Positions 1 to 12,037 of a stretch of DNA of 64,000 bases are shown here, one piece after another. Source of the DNA: Salvator merianae (lineage: Eukaryota; Chordata; Lepidosauria; Squamata; Teiidae). The stretch covers positions 87,854,688 to 87,918,687 of the forward strand of contig QVOM02000025.1 in NCBI GenBank assembly GCA_003586115.2. The letters run 5' to 3'. The notes beneath the pieces are model-generated. The model saw only the letters and a list, made by a program, of their open reading frames with translations, did no database searches and was not told the origin of the DNA. The position numbers were made by a program, and so were the translations under genes. Position 1 is the first letter of the stretch; each line of letters opens with the position of its first letter.

Positions 1-205
1 ACTGGAACAGGTTGCCACAGGAGGTGGTGGGCTCTCCTTCGCTGGAGGTCTTCCAGGAGAGGCTGGACAGATATCTGTCTGGGATGCTTTAGTGAATCCT
101 GCATTGAGCAGGGGGTTGGACTCGATGACCCTGGAGGTCCCTTCCAACTCTATGATTCTATGATTCTATGATTCTATGATTCTATGATTCTATGATTCTA
201 TGTTA
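1..205 (+). mobile_element. CR1 LINE 3' end with ATTCTATG repeats
   Basis: Matches the familiar end of CR1 retrotransposons: the last codons of the ORF2 product (TGGAACAGGTTGCC...), GGACTCGATGACC, CTTCCAACTCTATGATTCTATG, then an 8-bp ATTCTATG tandem tail at about 149-203. CR1 copies are 5'-truncated and end in such 8-bp repeats (family knowledge). The element continues leftward out of the window. Confidence 0.9.
149..203 (+). repeat. (ATTCTATG)n 3' tail of CR1
   Basis: About six to seven head-to-tail copies of ATTCTATG, longer than the two or three copies usual at CR1 ends, probably expanded by slippage after insertion. Confidence 0.9.
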
Positions 206-869
206 AATGGTGGCTTCCAGAGCCTTTGACCTGGTACACTCAACGTGTTAAATGCCTTTGGCCACTGTGGTGCTTACTGGAGCACATTGTTGGAGCTGGA
301 GTTCCAGTGGTGTTGTTTTTGTACCTACAGGTACTAGGAACAGAGGTTCCAAGTGAGGGTCCCCTATCCTCCCCTGTCTTGACCTCTGCTCTGCAATCAC
401 ATAGTGTCAGCATGTTGGCCACTATGCAGCCATCTTTGCATGTTCTCAAGTCCCAGCCCTGCGTGCTTGCTTTTCTGACTTATCCAATGTTTCCCCTTGT
501 TGGTGGTTGAAGGTCTGGGAGCCTGGCTGTTTAGTCTACCAGGTACTGGGGACAGCGAGGCATGGGAAAGGAGAACGGTTTGGAAATGTTAGATGCCTAC
601 TACTTGCAGCGATCCTTCGTATTCTGTTATCACCAATAAAGAAAGAACATGAAGTTTTCCTACTAAGCCCGTGTCCTGACTTTTGGAGGTCTGGAAACAA
701 ATGGCCTAAGGTGGTGAATTCTAACACATAGCCAGTGATTGTGTCTCTCAGATAACTTATAGAAGAGAATGGAAAGATGTCCTTCTCCTCACTTCACCTA
801 GTTATTATATAGTCAAGAGATAGGTCACTCCTGTTTCAGATGTACTTTGCAAATTCCTTGACCATTCCC
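206..869. other. Intergenic, nothing recognised
   Basis: No splice-flanked open frame, RNA gene or recognisable repeat. A short AATAAAGAAAG string occurs near 637 without a gene to use it. Confidence 0.4.
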
Positions 870-1320
870 ACACTTGCCAGTTGACCGGACCAAGAACTGG
901 TCTATGGACCTCTCTTCCGCATGCTGGCGTGGCTCAAGGGAGGCCCTTCATCCCCTCCTAGTACACTTTGTCTACACAGAATGGAGCATAGACCAGACTA
1001 GGGCACACAAAACTGCATCCTGGTCCAGTCAATCAGTAGACCTCTTTTTTGAGGTCTACTGGCATACTAGGGAGTGGTATACTGGACCACAAAGGAGTGT
1101 GGACAGAATGTCTCCATGGTTCAGTATACCACGAGGGACCTATTTTGGCTGCGCAACAAGGCATACAGCTGAAATGCCTCCTGGGAGCTCCGAAGACCAG
1201 GAACTTTTACTCCTGGCTGTCACAGCATTAGGATGTAGCCTGTGCTGACTCAGAAGCTGGCGTGAGCTCTGGAGCAGGTGCAGAACAGGCCATCTCAATG
1301 TGGAAGACCTTATTCCAGGC
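870..1320. repeat. Unclassified repeat family (GAGCTCC-AAGRACYTTWGTTCCTGGC), copy 1
   Basis: Shares an internal block near 1187-1222 (GGAGCTCCGAAGACCAGGAA, then TTACTCCTGGCTGT) with blocks at 42100-42160 and 50450-50490, and similar flanking order (a TTCAGTRG-like stretch upstream, a GCAGxxGCxAAGCTGGCG-like stretch downstream). The three copies are diverged and their boundaries approximate. A nonautonomous DNA transposon is the likely class (inference). Confidence 0.4.
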
Positions 1321-2405
1321 CAGGAGCAAATCATCCCAGCTTGGGACAGATTGTTTATTCTAGTACAGGGTAGCCCACCCTGTACCGGCATAGCAAAGGT
1401 AAGTGAGAATACAGCCTTTGTTTCTAATACACTTTGTACCACGGCTTCCTCATCTATGCAGACACACCCAGTCCACTTTCTTTGGGCCATATTGCATGAC
1501 ACTGTCTTCCTAAAGACAGGAAATAGTCCCATTCCAGGGCCAAATCCTGTGTTTGGGAAAGCATTCCCAACTGGAAACAAAGGCTCCCCAGCCATGATGT
1601 CTCCAAGGCTGGGAGCTGCTGTAGGCATATGAACAACATGCCTCCACCCTGAGAAGTTCTTACCACGTTGAGGTAGGTGGCCATCACTCTTTCTGGTGAT
1701 GATGAATTCCATAGTTTAACTGTGGATGTTGGGATAAAATGTTCCTTTATGTTGGTCCTGAACCTCCTAATAACACAGGATTCACCAGGTTTGAGTACTT
1801 TGTTCTTTATATTTGCAGATATTAGGTTTTGCTGAAGTGCTATGATTCCCCAAACTTGGAAACGTTGAAGGATCCCAGACAATATTGTGTTTCTCACCTT
1901 CTCCTTGCTTTGCCCATCCCCAACTGCCATTTTCCAGGTCCAAATGCACAAAGACATATGTTTTGGTGCTAAGCAGTCTCACAAAATGTGGGGAGGATCA
2001 CAGATCTGTATTTCAAGGTGGGGAGGGCTGTTCTTATCACAGTGTGGCAAAGTTGAATAGCTCCTACCCTTAGTCCATACTTGTCTTTTCTTCTCAATGG
2101 CAGACATGCTCAGCAACAGAAAGAGGCACCCGGCAGTGTCACACTCTTGCCTCCATTGTGCACAATGCTGTAGAGGCGCCCTCAGAGCTCTTTATTTCTC
2201 TCTCTCAAAATAATCCTTTCTTGGATCTCCGGGACAGTGGTAAGGCACAACTTATGTGATCATGTGTGATTTAAATGCCCTCCGATTGCCTCTGCATTGC
2301 CCCATTTCTTGTTTGTTGATGTAGTCAAGATTCAAAGGCAAAACTGCCAGGAGCCTCAGAATAGACTCTGTAGGGTAATCAAATAAGCAAACAAACAAAG
2401 CATCC
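1321..2405. other. Intergenic, nothing recognised
   Basis: Several overlapping short open frames on both strands, none with splice-site support, domain or codon bias. No known repeat recognised. Confidence 0.35.
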
Positions 2406-2620
2406 AGCTGCATTGACACCTAAGTTTTAATTCGGTTTCAATCCAACTTCAGATTGAGATAACACATCAGCAAAGTGGCTAGTCATTTTCTTTTCACAGT
2501 ATCTAACCCAAAGGTGGGTTTTCTCAGTTAGATAATGCCGAAAGAAAATATTTTGCTGATGTGTTCTCTCACTCTGAAAGTAGACTGAAACTGGATTAAA
2601 ACATGGGTGTGAATGCAACC
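2406..2620. mobile_element. Palindromic MITE (ends GGYTGCATTCACACC-like)
   Basis: The two halves are inverted copies: left AGCTGCATTGACACCTAAGT, right (reverse complement) GGTTGCATTCACACCCATGT. Pairing continues through GAACACATCAGCAAA on both arms. A half copy of the same sequence lies at about 12038-12150. The structure is typical of a nonautonomous terminal-inverted-repeat element. Confidence 0.65.
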
Positions 2621-3379
2621 CAGGTTATATGGACTGGCCCTGGAATGGCCTATGCTCTTCTTCCATGGACCAGCTCATGGGTTGGGGCAAGGTGCTAGCC
2701 AGAAGACTCATCTTAACCAAATAGTACTTCAATCCAACAGAAATGACACTTGGTGAAATAAAAGAGAAGCTTATAACCAGAGTCTTGCTCCACTTGTGAC
2801 ATCAGTAAGTACCAAACCATGAATGAACATCTGTCTGGGATGGTTTAGTGAATCCTGCATTGAGCAGGGGCAGTAGAATCTACATCAAATTGTAGGAAGA
2901 ATATCTGCAGAAATTTATAAATTGAATCTGTGTTTTTATTTAATTTTTGTTTTAATTTCTTTTCTTTTCTATCTTGTTAGGTAGTTGTGTATGTAGCCTT
3001 GTTATGTAGTGTTGTGACCTACAGTTGAAACTATAGATTCGTGCATTCGTTTGCTCATAAGCAGGCTGGTCACAGAAATCGCCAAATCGATTAACCTGGC
3101 CATAGAAAAAGCTGGAAAAAAAACCCAAACAGGTGTATCTGATACTTGGCAGATTCATAAGGTGGCACAGACCCTCACATTTCCCCCTCATGCCCCACAA
3201 AAAAATCAACTAGTTATATTGCAGAGACCCACATTTGTATGAAAACTGGTTTTTGTCAATATTTTGCTATCGTATTTGGATAGCAGCATCTGGATAGATT
3301 TGCAAGGACGACAGCATTTACATTGCAATTTGCTTGTTTGGAGTTTGCGTACAGCGACGGAGGAAGAAATCAAAGTTTA
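2621..3379. other. Intergenic with a CR1 scrap
   Basis: At about 2827-2872 there is a short piece matching the CR1 3' region seen at the window start (ATCTGTCTGGGATGGTTTAG...GCATTGAGCAGGGG). The rest shows no gene or recognised repeat. Confidence 0.4.
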
Positions 3380-3387
3380 GGAATGAG

Positions 3388-3587
3388 CAGCGGTGGCCTG
3401 CTGTCTTTACGCCTGGGTGTTCGCGCCCCGCACAAAGTGCGGCATGGCTGTTCGCGGGGCCGCGGGGCCTCCGTGCCTCCGTATTGCCGGTGTATCTGAG
3501 GCCCGGAAGCTCAGAGGCCCCACAAATAGCATGGCGTGCTTTGCGCGGGACACGAACACCCAGGCTTAAAGACGGTGGCTGCCGCTG
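3388..3587. mobile_element. Palindromic hAT-like MITE, copy 1, with perfect 8-bp TSD
   Basis: About 200 bp of mostly self-complementary, GC- and CpG-rich sequence beginning CAGCGG and ending CCGCTG. It is flanked by an exact 8-bp direct repeat GGAATGAG (3380-3387 and 3588-3595). CAGNG-type ends plus 8-bp target duplication are diagnostic of hAT transposons (family knowledge). Inner blocks TGGGTGTTCG, GCGGGGCC and GGCCTCCGT recur in the copies at 26283 and 46355. There is no transposase. Confidence 0.85.
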
Positions 3588-3595
3588 GGAATGAG

Positions 3596-4389
3596 TTACA
3601 TATAATCCTGGGGCCCAGTGGTTCTCCCACCCTGTTCTTTCAGAGCGTTATCCTTGGCTGGTAGTGCCGCTAAATATCTCATTTTTCCTCTTTCCTCTTT
3701 TTCACTGCTTCATTGTTTAGGGTTGTAGCTCTGTCCGACCGTGCACAAAGATTCTATTCATGTGAATTATTCGCTTGGCAAAAATAATAAAATAACAAGG
3801 GAATGAATAACCTGGAATGGATAGAGCCCTGGGAACAAGCAGAGGCGCATTCATCGCCCGGGGGTAGTGTGTGGGTTTCGGGAAAACAAAACAAACAACT
3901 GAGCGGAGAATATGTAATGGAACTTTGTAACCGGGATAAACTCTGGGTGAGTAGCTGTTTGAATTAAAGCAATGGCCCATTGCGTAACCTTGCGGCTGCC
4001 CTCCAGACATTCGCTCGGTGTGCTTGTGCACAGGGTTGCCATAGTGATGTCACAGGAAAGCCAAGGGAGGATGCTGCCATCCCCTGGGCAGGCGACGGAT
4101 TGCCTGTGGCGGAGTTGTCTATGTCAGAGGTGACAGACTCTGACACATGGGCGTTACAGGGAGATGTACACTTGCCCATTGCTGAGAAAGAGGGAACGCA
4201 TCGTCAAGACTGAATACAGACTGAGAAATAATGTCAATGCAAATCAAAACATATCTCCATATAGCAGGAGAGGCAGTTCTGATGGTACGTGTTGGTGGAT
4301 AACACAAAAGACTCTGTTTATCCTTCGTTGTGGTTCATCTTGGACTCAGATGAAAAACAGGGAAAGAGAATAATCCTCTGTAAAATGGG
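3596..4389. other. Intergenic, nothing recognised
   Basis: No gene or repeat could be supported. Short open frames at 3964-4213 overlap on both strands and lack domains. Confidence 0.35.
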
Positions 4390-5500
4390 ACACAGGAAGA
4401 TAAGAGGAGCCCTGCTGGATCGGGCCACAGTCCATCTAGTCCAGCATCCTGGCTCACCCAGTGGCCCAGTAATTCCTTCTGGGCATTCTGAGGCAGAAGA
4501 TGAGGGCAAAACGTTCACCTGCTCCTGATTCCCTGCAAATGGGCTTTACAGGCATCCTGCCTGTCTCTTCACCCTTGAGGCAGTACCTAGGCATCCATAC
4601 TAGCAGCCATTGACCTACCTGGCCTCCATGAATTCAGAGGAGCCCTGCTGGATCAGGCCACAGCCCATCTAGTCCAGTGTCTTGTCTCACAGAGTGGTCC
4701 ACCAATTGCTTCCGGGCATCTCAAGCAGAAGACACAGGCAAAACCTTAATCTGCCCTTGAACCACTGCAAATGGCCTTTGGAGGCATCCTGCCTATCTTT
4801 CCAACCTGGCGGTGGCATCTAGACATCTGTTCTAGTAGCCATTGATACATATGTCCTCCATGAATTTGTCCAACTCTATAAGATCATAAGAGGAGCCCTG
4901 CTGGATCAGGCCGCAACTCATCTAGTCCAGTATCCCATCTCATGCAATGGCTCACCAAGTGCTTCTGGACATTCTCAAGCAGAAGATGAAGGGAAAAGCT
5001 TCACCTACTCTTGACTCCCTGCAAATGACCTTTAGAGGCATTTTGCTTGTCCCTCCAACCTGGAATGGTACCTGGGCATCCATTCTAGTAACCATTGATA
5101 CATCTGTCCCCCATGAATTTGTCTAACCCTTTCTTCAAGCTATCCAGGCTGGTTGCCTTCAACACCTCTTCTGGTAGTAAATTCCATAGACAGATGACCC
5201 TCTAGGTGAAAAAATATGTCCCCTTGTTGATCATAACTCTTCTGCCGATCAGCTTCATAGAGTGCCCCCCGGTTCTAGTGTTGTGGGACAGGGAAAATAA
5301 TTTTTCTCTATCCACCTTTTCCATACTGTGCAAGATTTTATATACTTCAACCAAGTCCCTTCTTAAACACTGTCTTTCAAGGCTGAAGAGACCAAGATGT
5401 TGGAGCCTGATTTCATAAGGAAGGTGTTCCAGCCCCTTGATCTTTCTGGTTGCCCTGTTCTGCATCTCTTCCAAGTCCCACAATATCCTTTCTTAGGTGT
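4390..5500 (-). mobile_element. CR1-type LINE 3' fragments, three in series
   Basis: Three minus-strand copies (about 4390-4632, 4633-4868 and 4880-5500) of a 3' UTR unit whose plus-strand hallmark is GGAGCCCTGCTGGATCAGGC followed by CATCTAGTCCAG. The third extends into the C-terminal coding part of the LINE ORF2. On the minus strand this reads [20 protein letters not shown], then LGLFSLERQCLRRDLVEVYK and HSMKLIGRRV, as in CR1 RT-protein C-termini. All are 5'-truncated and dead. The series suggests tandem duplication or repeated insertion at one site. Confidence 0.8.
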
Positions 5501-8424
5501 GCTGAACCTGACCACCCTACTGGGTTGTTTATTTCTTAGCCCAGTGTCTCATGATTTTTGTTTCTCATGTGTTTCCGTACATCTACTGTTGCTATGATTT
5601 TCTTCATTTCAGACAGCAGTAGGGTACAACTTTTTTGGTGTGCGTGTGCGTGTGCGTGTGCATTTTTAACCTTCACCAGCAAAGCTGGGAAAGCTTTGTA
5701 TCTCAGGCTGTGGTCACACTTTTCTTTTTATTCAAATGTAAGCTGTCCTTTGTTCGGAGGGGTGAGACATGAAAGTCCATTTCCATTTTTTCTGCAGCCT
5801 TTCTTTCCCTGACTGGGACTATCTTTTATGTGGATTATCCCAGGACTGAGTCCATTTCTGCTGCATGAAGCGGACCCAGGCGAAGGGCTGCAGGGAAAGA
5901 AGTCTGACCCACGCCAGAGCAGGAACGACCCCATCCGTGCTGCCACCATGCCGAGCCTTTGTGGATGTCCATTTGGTAAAAGGTAAGCTTCCGCATGGTG
6001 GCTGGAGTGCCTCCCCCCCACCTCCCCCGCCATCACCCCCCACCATCTTGAAGGAGGAGGCAGCATGGTAGGCGTGACCAGGCCATTCCAGGTCGAAAAT
6101 GGTCTGATTTCCCTATCCGTCTCTGAGACACACTATCTGGTCAGGGTCTGACCGCAGCCTCGGTCATGTAAAACTGTAGGTGCACTTTTGTATGAAGTTC
6201 AGAAAACATGATTATGTACAATGGAACAATTTTAGGGCACACCCCACTACCCTAGGAAAAACTGAAAGTGGACCAGTACTAGAGGTATGCAAAGGTCGAA
6301 GGAGGGCAAAATAAACCTGAGGCTTTTATGCTTTCAGGAAGCGTGGCGAAAGCAATGCACCTGACCAAGAACAAGGCCGTCCGTTCTTGGATGGTTGTTC
6401 CAGGAAAAGCCCCAGGCCGTGCCGAAGCTCAAGTGAACTTCTGCACCTGTTGCAAGGGCTCCAACAGCTTGGAACTAACCCTAGGAGGACCCATTTTGGC
6501 AGTGCAATTTGTCTTTCCACACACTTCCCTGGGCTGGTCGAGGGGCCCTCGAAGAACAGGTAGAACAGTTAAAACAGATCTACCGATATTGTGATCTAGG
6601 CAGCCATTTTGGGGTTATGCTGCATCCAGTGTAGATGCAGCGGCCTACCAGGCAGTGGGACCTCTCTAGTCCGCACCAAAGTGTGGAAGAGAGAGGCCTA
6701 GAAGTGGGCTAGGCCTCGCACTGGCCCGGAATACTGGCAAGTGCAGGAAAGGCCCTGATGTCCATGTGGGCTTCCTAGTTATATTACCTAACAGGTATAC
6801 ACTTGCAGTTAACCTGATGATGGAATTGGTGGGTCTTCCACTTGATCCTAGTTCCTGCCATTGCCACTGCCACACAGACAACCCAAGCCACATTCTGAAG
6901 TGTGATAACATTTCTCCAGGTTCTGGAATGTGGTTACCTTCCAGGGCCATTTCTTGGGACTTGGGGACATGTCCTTGGCTTTTCTTCCCTGACTTTGGAG
7001 CTAGGCTTGGGAGAGACAACGCTCATGCCGATGGTTGCCAGCATGTTCCATGCCACCATGCCGGCTTTCCTAGCCTGGAACACTTGTCCTGGGCTTGGAC
7101 CATCCTCCGCAGCACATGGCAGAAGGTAACTGCCAGAACCTAGTAAAACTGGAATCGCAAAATTCCATCTAAATTTGCTTACTTTGCAATCGCCCTCTGG
7201 GTGAAGGGTTTTCTGAAGGACCCGAGGATATCTCACAGCTAGAAACCCGAAAGAACGCAAAAAGCAGGCAAATTAAAGCCGATCTTTACTAGTTTAACGC
7301 CAATTAAAGGTGGAATTGTGCAGTGCCCCACTTTTGTAACAAGGAAAGGAAGACATTGATATACTCGCAAGTCTCTCTGAATTAAATAGCAGCCCTCATT
7401 TTAATGTGCAACCAAGTCTTTGAACAAAGATGACAATTAGGTTATTTTGAGATGTAAAACTGTAAGCAGTCCATAGAGATCAAACGTCATTCACAGGGTT
7501 GACTCTACAGTGACACGTAGTACAGGGAGGGGTGTAGTTGAGAGTTCTTTCAAGGCTCCCCTTTGCTCCCCTAGCCGTCAGGAGCAGATCCAGCACAGTG
7601 GAACACTCTATCGTTCAGGGACTTTAATCTGGGGGAGGGGGTTCTCCCAGGCATCCTTCTGTGATTGGCCTCTGTGGTTTGGGCAATCCCAGAGGTGCCC
7701 TGTGATAAGCTGATCCTACTTAAGTACAGTGGAAGGGTGAAAGGGAGCTTGCATGCAAGGTGCAACTCAGGAGCAGTTCCTTCCACACGCAGATGAGATG
7801 GGGCTGCAACATCTCCAAATCGTCGTGGGCAATCTGTGGTACAGTTTCATGGGTTGGGACTGTGCAGAGAGAAGATGCCGGCACGCAGCACTGGGGGTGT
7901 GTGCCTAGGAGTTCGTGCAGGTGACCTGGCTTCCAACATTGGGCTGAACTGCTTTGCTAGATTTGCCTTGCTCTGTGGCTGCCTTGAGGATTCTGCCGCT
8001 GCCGCTGCTTCTACTGCTGCTGCAACCACGATGGCTTATGCCGAGGGGGAGAAAAGGGATTCCTATCAGCCTGGCAGAGCTCAACAGCGTAGGACCCCTC
8101 TGCCATTTGGGTGGTGGCAGCGGCATCGATATTCAAGCCGGAAGCAATGGGTTTCCTCTCCCATCCCTAAAAACGTGTACTGTAAATGTATTTTCATCGC
8201 TCCTAGGTCTTTGGTTGCCCTTCCTCGGTTCTTGGCTCTGTCCATCCATCTGACTGCACAAGAGGTGATCGCAAGGCTGCTATTGGGTTTCGAGAGGTGG
8301 GACATATCAATCTGGAAATGGTGATTTTGGAAGGTAACACCTCAGCTACTGGGGAAGGGAAGGGAAAGGTGGAAATTGCTCTCCTATATTTAGTGCCTTC
8401 TTCGCCAGATCTACTAGCAGACTT
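5501..8424. other. Intergenic, no gene recognised
   Basis: Contains a short (TGTGCG)n tract near 5638-5662 and C-rich runs near 6011-6045. Open frames such as 7836-8324 on the plus strand have poly-alanine codon runs but no splice signals or recognised domain. I see no supported feature in this 2.9 kb. Confidence 0.35.
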
Positions 8425-8430
8425 TTTATT
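8425..8430 (-). terminator. Possible AATAAA signal of the TMEM127-like gene
   Basis: The first minus-strand AATAAA downstream of the stop at 8862 is here, implying a 3' UTR of about 450 bp. No other support. Confidence 0.35.
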
Positions 8431-8861
8431 AAGAAGCTCTAATTCGAAAGCTCTAGTCCACGGCAGTGGACCAATGAGAATGGAAGAGCCTTGGTTTCAT
8501 AAATCACAAGGTTTGCTTATCTTTTCTGGGAAATGGTGTGGAGACAGCACTCTCCCTTTCCCTTTTCCCTCCCTTTGGGTTTGGCAGGTTCGTTTATATC
8601 CAAAATGGAGAGCTCTGGGTCAGTGTCAGCTTAATAAACTAACATGATGTCAGAGTTCTTCATTTCAAATGCCACCGGGAAATCTAATTTACACGCCAGG
8701 ATCTCCAAATGAGAGGGGTGGGAGGTGAAAATGGACTGTGTTGGGCCTGAGATTTCTTCCCCCGTTCCATAAACCATGACTCTGGCAGCTGGGAATGCTG
8801 TGTGGGAACCAGCCTACAACTGGGAAGCTTGTGTATCTCAGCAAATTTGTCCTTTTCTCTG

Positions 8862-9097
8862 TTATGTTGCCACGAGGGTGGCTTCCCTTTCTCTCCTTTC
8901 TTGTTTACTGAGCTTCATCGAGCGCCAGCTCAGGATAAGAGCAAAGACAATGAAAGCAAAGGAAATAAAAGTGATCAAAGTACTCTCTCCGAGGACAACG
9001 GAAAGCTCATACTTCTTCAAGTCAGTTTTTTCCACTCGGTCTCTCAGCTTCACAAAGCACCAACTACACATCACTATTAATATCCCAATAAAGATGC
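8862..9097 (-). CDS. TMEM127-like last coding exon (helices 3-4, stop)
   Basis: 236 coding bases after the acceptor TCTTCCTCCCTGTAG, phase 1 in. It completes helix 3 (IFIGILIVMCSWCFV), then a charged loop (KLRDRVEKTDLKKYE), then helix 4 (TLITFISFAFIVFALILSW), a basic tail (KLSKQERRERE) and TAA. The order of helices and loops matches the last exon of TMEM127. The charged tail after helix 4 suggests a cytosolic C-terminus (inference). Confidence 0.85.
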
Positions 9098-9299
9098 CTA
9101 CAGGGAGGAAGAAAAGACCATTAAAAAGGTGACCTGTGGTGGAAGAGGGCTTCTACAGTAGTGCAGGGCTGGAAGTGGTGCAGAACCTGGAGCCCCGGCG
9201 GGGTTACCGTTGGCCCAACCACTTTGCTAGCCCATGGTTGCCAAGACCCCACTGTCCGATTGATTCGTTTTGTTATTTATTTAATCAAAACTTATATCC

Positions 9300-9870
9300 A
9301 ACCCTTTATCCTGTCTCACCCAGTGGCCCACCAATTGCTTCTGGGCATTTCAAGCAGAATAAAAAGGCAAAACCTTCACCTAGGCATCCATTCCTGTACC
9401 TAGGCATCCATTAGAGTATACGTGACCTCTGAATTTGTCTAGAAGAACCAAGGAGCCCTGCTGGATCAGGCCACAGCCCATCTAGTCCAGCATCCTGTCT
9501 CACCCAGTGGCCCACCAATGGCTTCTGAACATTCTCAAACAAAAAATAAAGCCAAAACCTTCACTTGCTCTCAACTTCCTGCAAATGGCCTTTAGAGGTA
9601 TCCTGCCTGTCTCTCCAACATGGAGCTGATACCTAACATCCATTCTAGTATAGCTGACCTCCAGGAATTTGTCTAGGAGAACATAAGAGGAGCCCTGCAG
9701 GATCGGGCCATAACCCATCTAGTCCAGCATCCTGTCTCACATGGTGGCCCCCCAATTGCTTCTGGGCATCTCAAGACGAAGACGAAGGCTGCTGGACTAG
9801 ATGGATCACTGGTCTGATCCAAGGGGCGCTTCTTATGCACACCATATATCTGTTGATGCATGCCTAATCA
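9300..9870 (-). mobile_element. CR1-type 3' UTR fragments, three in series (intron)
   Basis: Three partial minus-strand copies of the GGAGCCCTGCTGGATCAGGC unit starting near 9307, 9448 and 9680, in the last intron of the TMEM127-like gene. No coding part is retained. Confidence 0.75.
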
Positions 9871-10176
9871 CACTCAGAAATTTAACCTCTTTACTTTTCT
9901 CCAGCTAATAGCTCCATGTTACTACATCTTACTACAGTTCTCTATCTTACTACAGAACTCTATCTTACTACAGTTCGTTTTGTTGATATAGCAATATATG
10001 TATTTTTTCCTTTGTTAACTGCTTTGAGTAATATTTGGAAAGGCAGTATATAAATAAATTGGTGGATGAATTTCAGCTGCAACTTTTTACTGGGATTTGT
10101 CTTTTGCTCTGTTCATCTGATGAATTATTAGCTATTAATACATATTGCCTGCGGTGCAATGATACAGTTGATATTT

Positions 10177-10611
10177 AGGCCACCTCCAGACATCACCAGA
10201 AAATCATGCTTTTTAGCGATATTCCAGAGTAAAGCGCCCCCGGAATAAATCGCTTGTTGCCCACGTAGCTTGCGTCCTTGCTGGTGTGACACACACATCC
10301 GGGTGTTTGGCAGCGTGAAATACCCAGAAATGCGGGTGTGCTGACCCCCACACATGCACAGTGGTTGTTTTGGCTCAAATTTGGCCATGCGCATGTGCAG
10401 TAAGGATCATGCCGCTGAGCTTCCGGACAGATAGATTTTCATGCTATTTCCGGAAAACCCATGTGGAGAACTGGGTTCTCCCAGAATAGGATAAAGTATG
10501 ATTTTCGCCCCTTTATAGTGAGGCTATGATGGGGTTGCCACAGATATGTGTTGCAATCCCAACAGAGCCATGACATAATTCCACATTGTAACACCTGTCT
10601 GGATGCAGCCT
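10177..10611. mobile_element. AGGCTGCATCCAGACAGG-end DNA element, copy 1
   Basis: Ends are inverted: AGGCCACCTCCAGACATCAC at left, CCTGTCTGGATGCAGCCT at right. The interior holds TATTCC(A/G)GAATA-like inverted strings, GGGTATTT...AAATACCC, and the line GGGTTGCCACAGATATGTG near 10533. The same blocks recur in at least six other elements of the window. There is no coding capacity, so it is a nonautonomous element. Confidence 0.6.
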
Positions 10612-10724
10612 CAGTCTTCAGAAACAGGTAAGCTAATTACCCTTGTGTTGTTCCAGAACAAGGTTTTTCTAATTCCACTTCCTCTTCCTCTCTGACTGGA
10701 TCCAGATGGGGGGAATATAGCACT

Positions 10725-10830
10725 ATATTTATTTATTTATTAATTATTTGCATTTTTATCCCACCCTGTAGCTGGTCTCAGGGTGGGTTACAACATTAAA
10801 AACATTAAAAAATATGACAATGAGCATACC
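10725..10830 (-). repeat. Short L2-like LINE 3' fragment with ATTT tract
   Basis: (ATTT)n followed by TTTTTATCCCACCCTGTAGC and GGTCTCAGGGTGGGTTACAA. This is the minus-strand 3' end of a LINE family whose sense strand ends in 'AACCCACCCTGAGACC...GGGTGGGATAAAAAT'. Related copies lie at 28680, 34650, 38430, 45340 and 48770. Confidence 0.55.
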
Positions 10831-10844
10831 AAAACAATAACAGT

Positions 10845-11215
10845 GTCTGAAAATGGGGCGCTGCCCCATTTTCTACATGCATCTGTGGCAACCCCACCGT
10901 AGCTATGCTATGTGCTCCCCAAAACACGCGATAGCCTATTTTGCAAAAACTCAACCCTTGTGGCATTGTTTTCCCAAAATAGTGCTAAAACTTATCTTGT
11001 GGATGGATGGCTGCGCATGCGTGGTTGGTTGCAATTGTGCATATCCGGGTATTTCAATACTCAGATGTGCACGTCTAGTGCGCATGTGCATGTCTACCCT
11101 GCACGTACGCATGTGCAAAATACCTGGAAGTGTGCAGCCCCCAGACAGCAGGAAATTATTCCGGAGGAGCTTTTCTCTGGAATATCACCTGTTTGCGCTT
11201 TATTTAGCTGGCCTC
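10845..11215. mobile_element. AGGCTGCATCCAGACAGG-family element, copy 2
   Basis: Shares GGCAACCCCACCGTAGCTAT, CCGGGTATTTCAATAC and AAAATACCTGG blocks with copies 1 and 7, and ends with a TTATTCCGGA...TCTGGAATATCACCTG segment. Terminal inverted repeats are degraded; boundaries approximate. Confidence 0.45.
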
Positions 11216-11429
11216 TCTCTCTCTTTTTCTCCCTGTCCCATTATCATTTTGTCGGGAATGAACATACTCAGGCATGGGGTTTTAGGCAGGGCCCCGCTGC
11301 CCCTCTGTTTGCAATGTACCTACCGGTAACACCACTCATTGTTGGACCAATATGGTTATGAGGCTGAAATATTCTCTTTTCAAGAATAAGGGATAAAGGA
11401 CAAACTCTGAATATACCAAAAGAAGTTAC

Positions 11430-11600
11430 CTGTCAAAGCGTGCAGGAAAGTGACGACAGCCAGTTGGTGTTTGCCCAGCTTCTCAACTTCAATGAAATCC
11501 AGAAGAAAAGCCCCAAAGCCGAAACATGTGCTCAGGAAGCAAAGGGTAGTAATTACGGGTACCAAAAAATTGGTACGATCCGGAAGCAAACGGATTTTTT
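11430..11600 (-). CDS. TMEM127-like exon 3 (helix 2, start of helix 3)
   Basis: 171-bp exon with acceptor AATTTGCACAG and donor GTAACTTC, phase 1 at both ends. It encodes KIRLLPDRTN, then FLVPVITTLCFLSTCFGFGA and FLLDFIEVEK (helix 2), then LAVVTFLHALT, the beginning of helix 3. The CFL..C...AFLLD pattern is the best match to TMEM127 in the gene. Confidence 0.85.
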
Positions 11601-11824
11601 CTGTGCAAATTAAAAAAAAGAGAACATATAGGATGCAAACTGAGGCTTTGGGTCAGCTGGTCATCCCTAATCTACTCCAGAAATATATTAATTTAAAGGC
11701 CCTCTCCCAGAGAAACTCGGAAATGCACCTTGATGCATTTGTTCAAGGACAGAGGAACCCCTGAAGATACCTACAGCTTGTCAGAATTCCTGTTTTGGAC
11801 CACAAGCTCCCATGATTCTTTAAA

Positions 11825-11943
11825 AGGCTGCATCCAGGTGTCACTTTCTTATTCTGCTATATTTGGATATTCCAGAACACAGCATGGATATTCCAGAATA
11901 TCCAAATAGAACAGAATAAGCAAGCCATGTCTGGATGCAGCCT
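11825..11943. mobile_element. Short foldback MITE with AGGCTGCATCCAG ends
   Basis: 119 bp with perfect inverted ends AGGCTGCATCCAG / CTGGATGCAGCCT and an inner inverted pair (TTATTCTGCTATATTTGGAT on the left arm; its complement near 11899-11921 on the right). It looks like an internally deleted relative of the 400-490 bp family. A diverged relative lies at 43829-43955. Confidence 0.7.
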
Positions 11944-12037
11944 TAGTTGGTTATCGTCAACTGCTTTGGCTTAGCACTGTGGAAGGCGTTGTTTCCCAAA
12001 AGGAACTTTTCCCAAACCTTAATCACACATGGAGCCC

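Noticed and set aside
5202..5483. Conserved 'LEHLPYEIRLQ...GLFSLERR' protein repeated many times
   Set aside because: This is the C-terminus of a CR1-type LINE ORF2, not a host gene family.
7836..8324. 162-codon plus-strand frame with alanine runs
   Set aside because: Arises from a GCT/GCC-rich stretch. There are overlapping frames on both strands, no splice sites and no recognisable domain.
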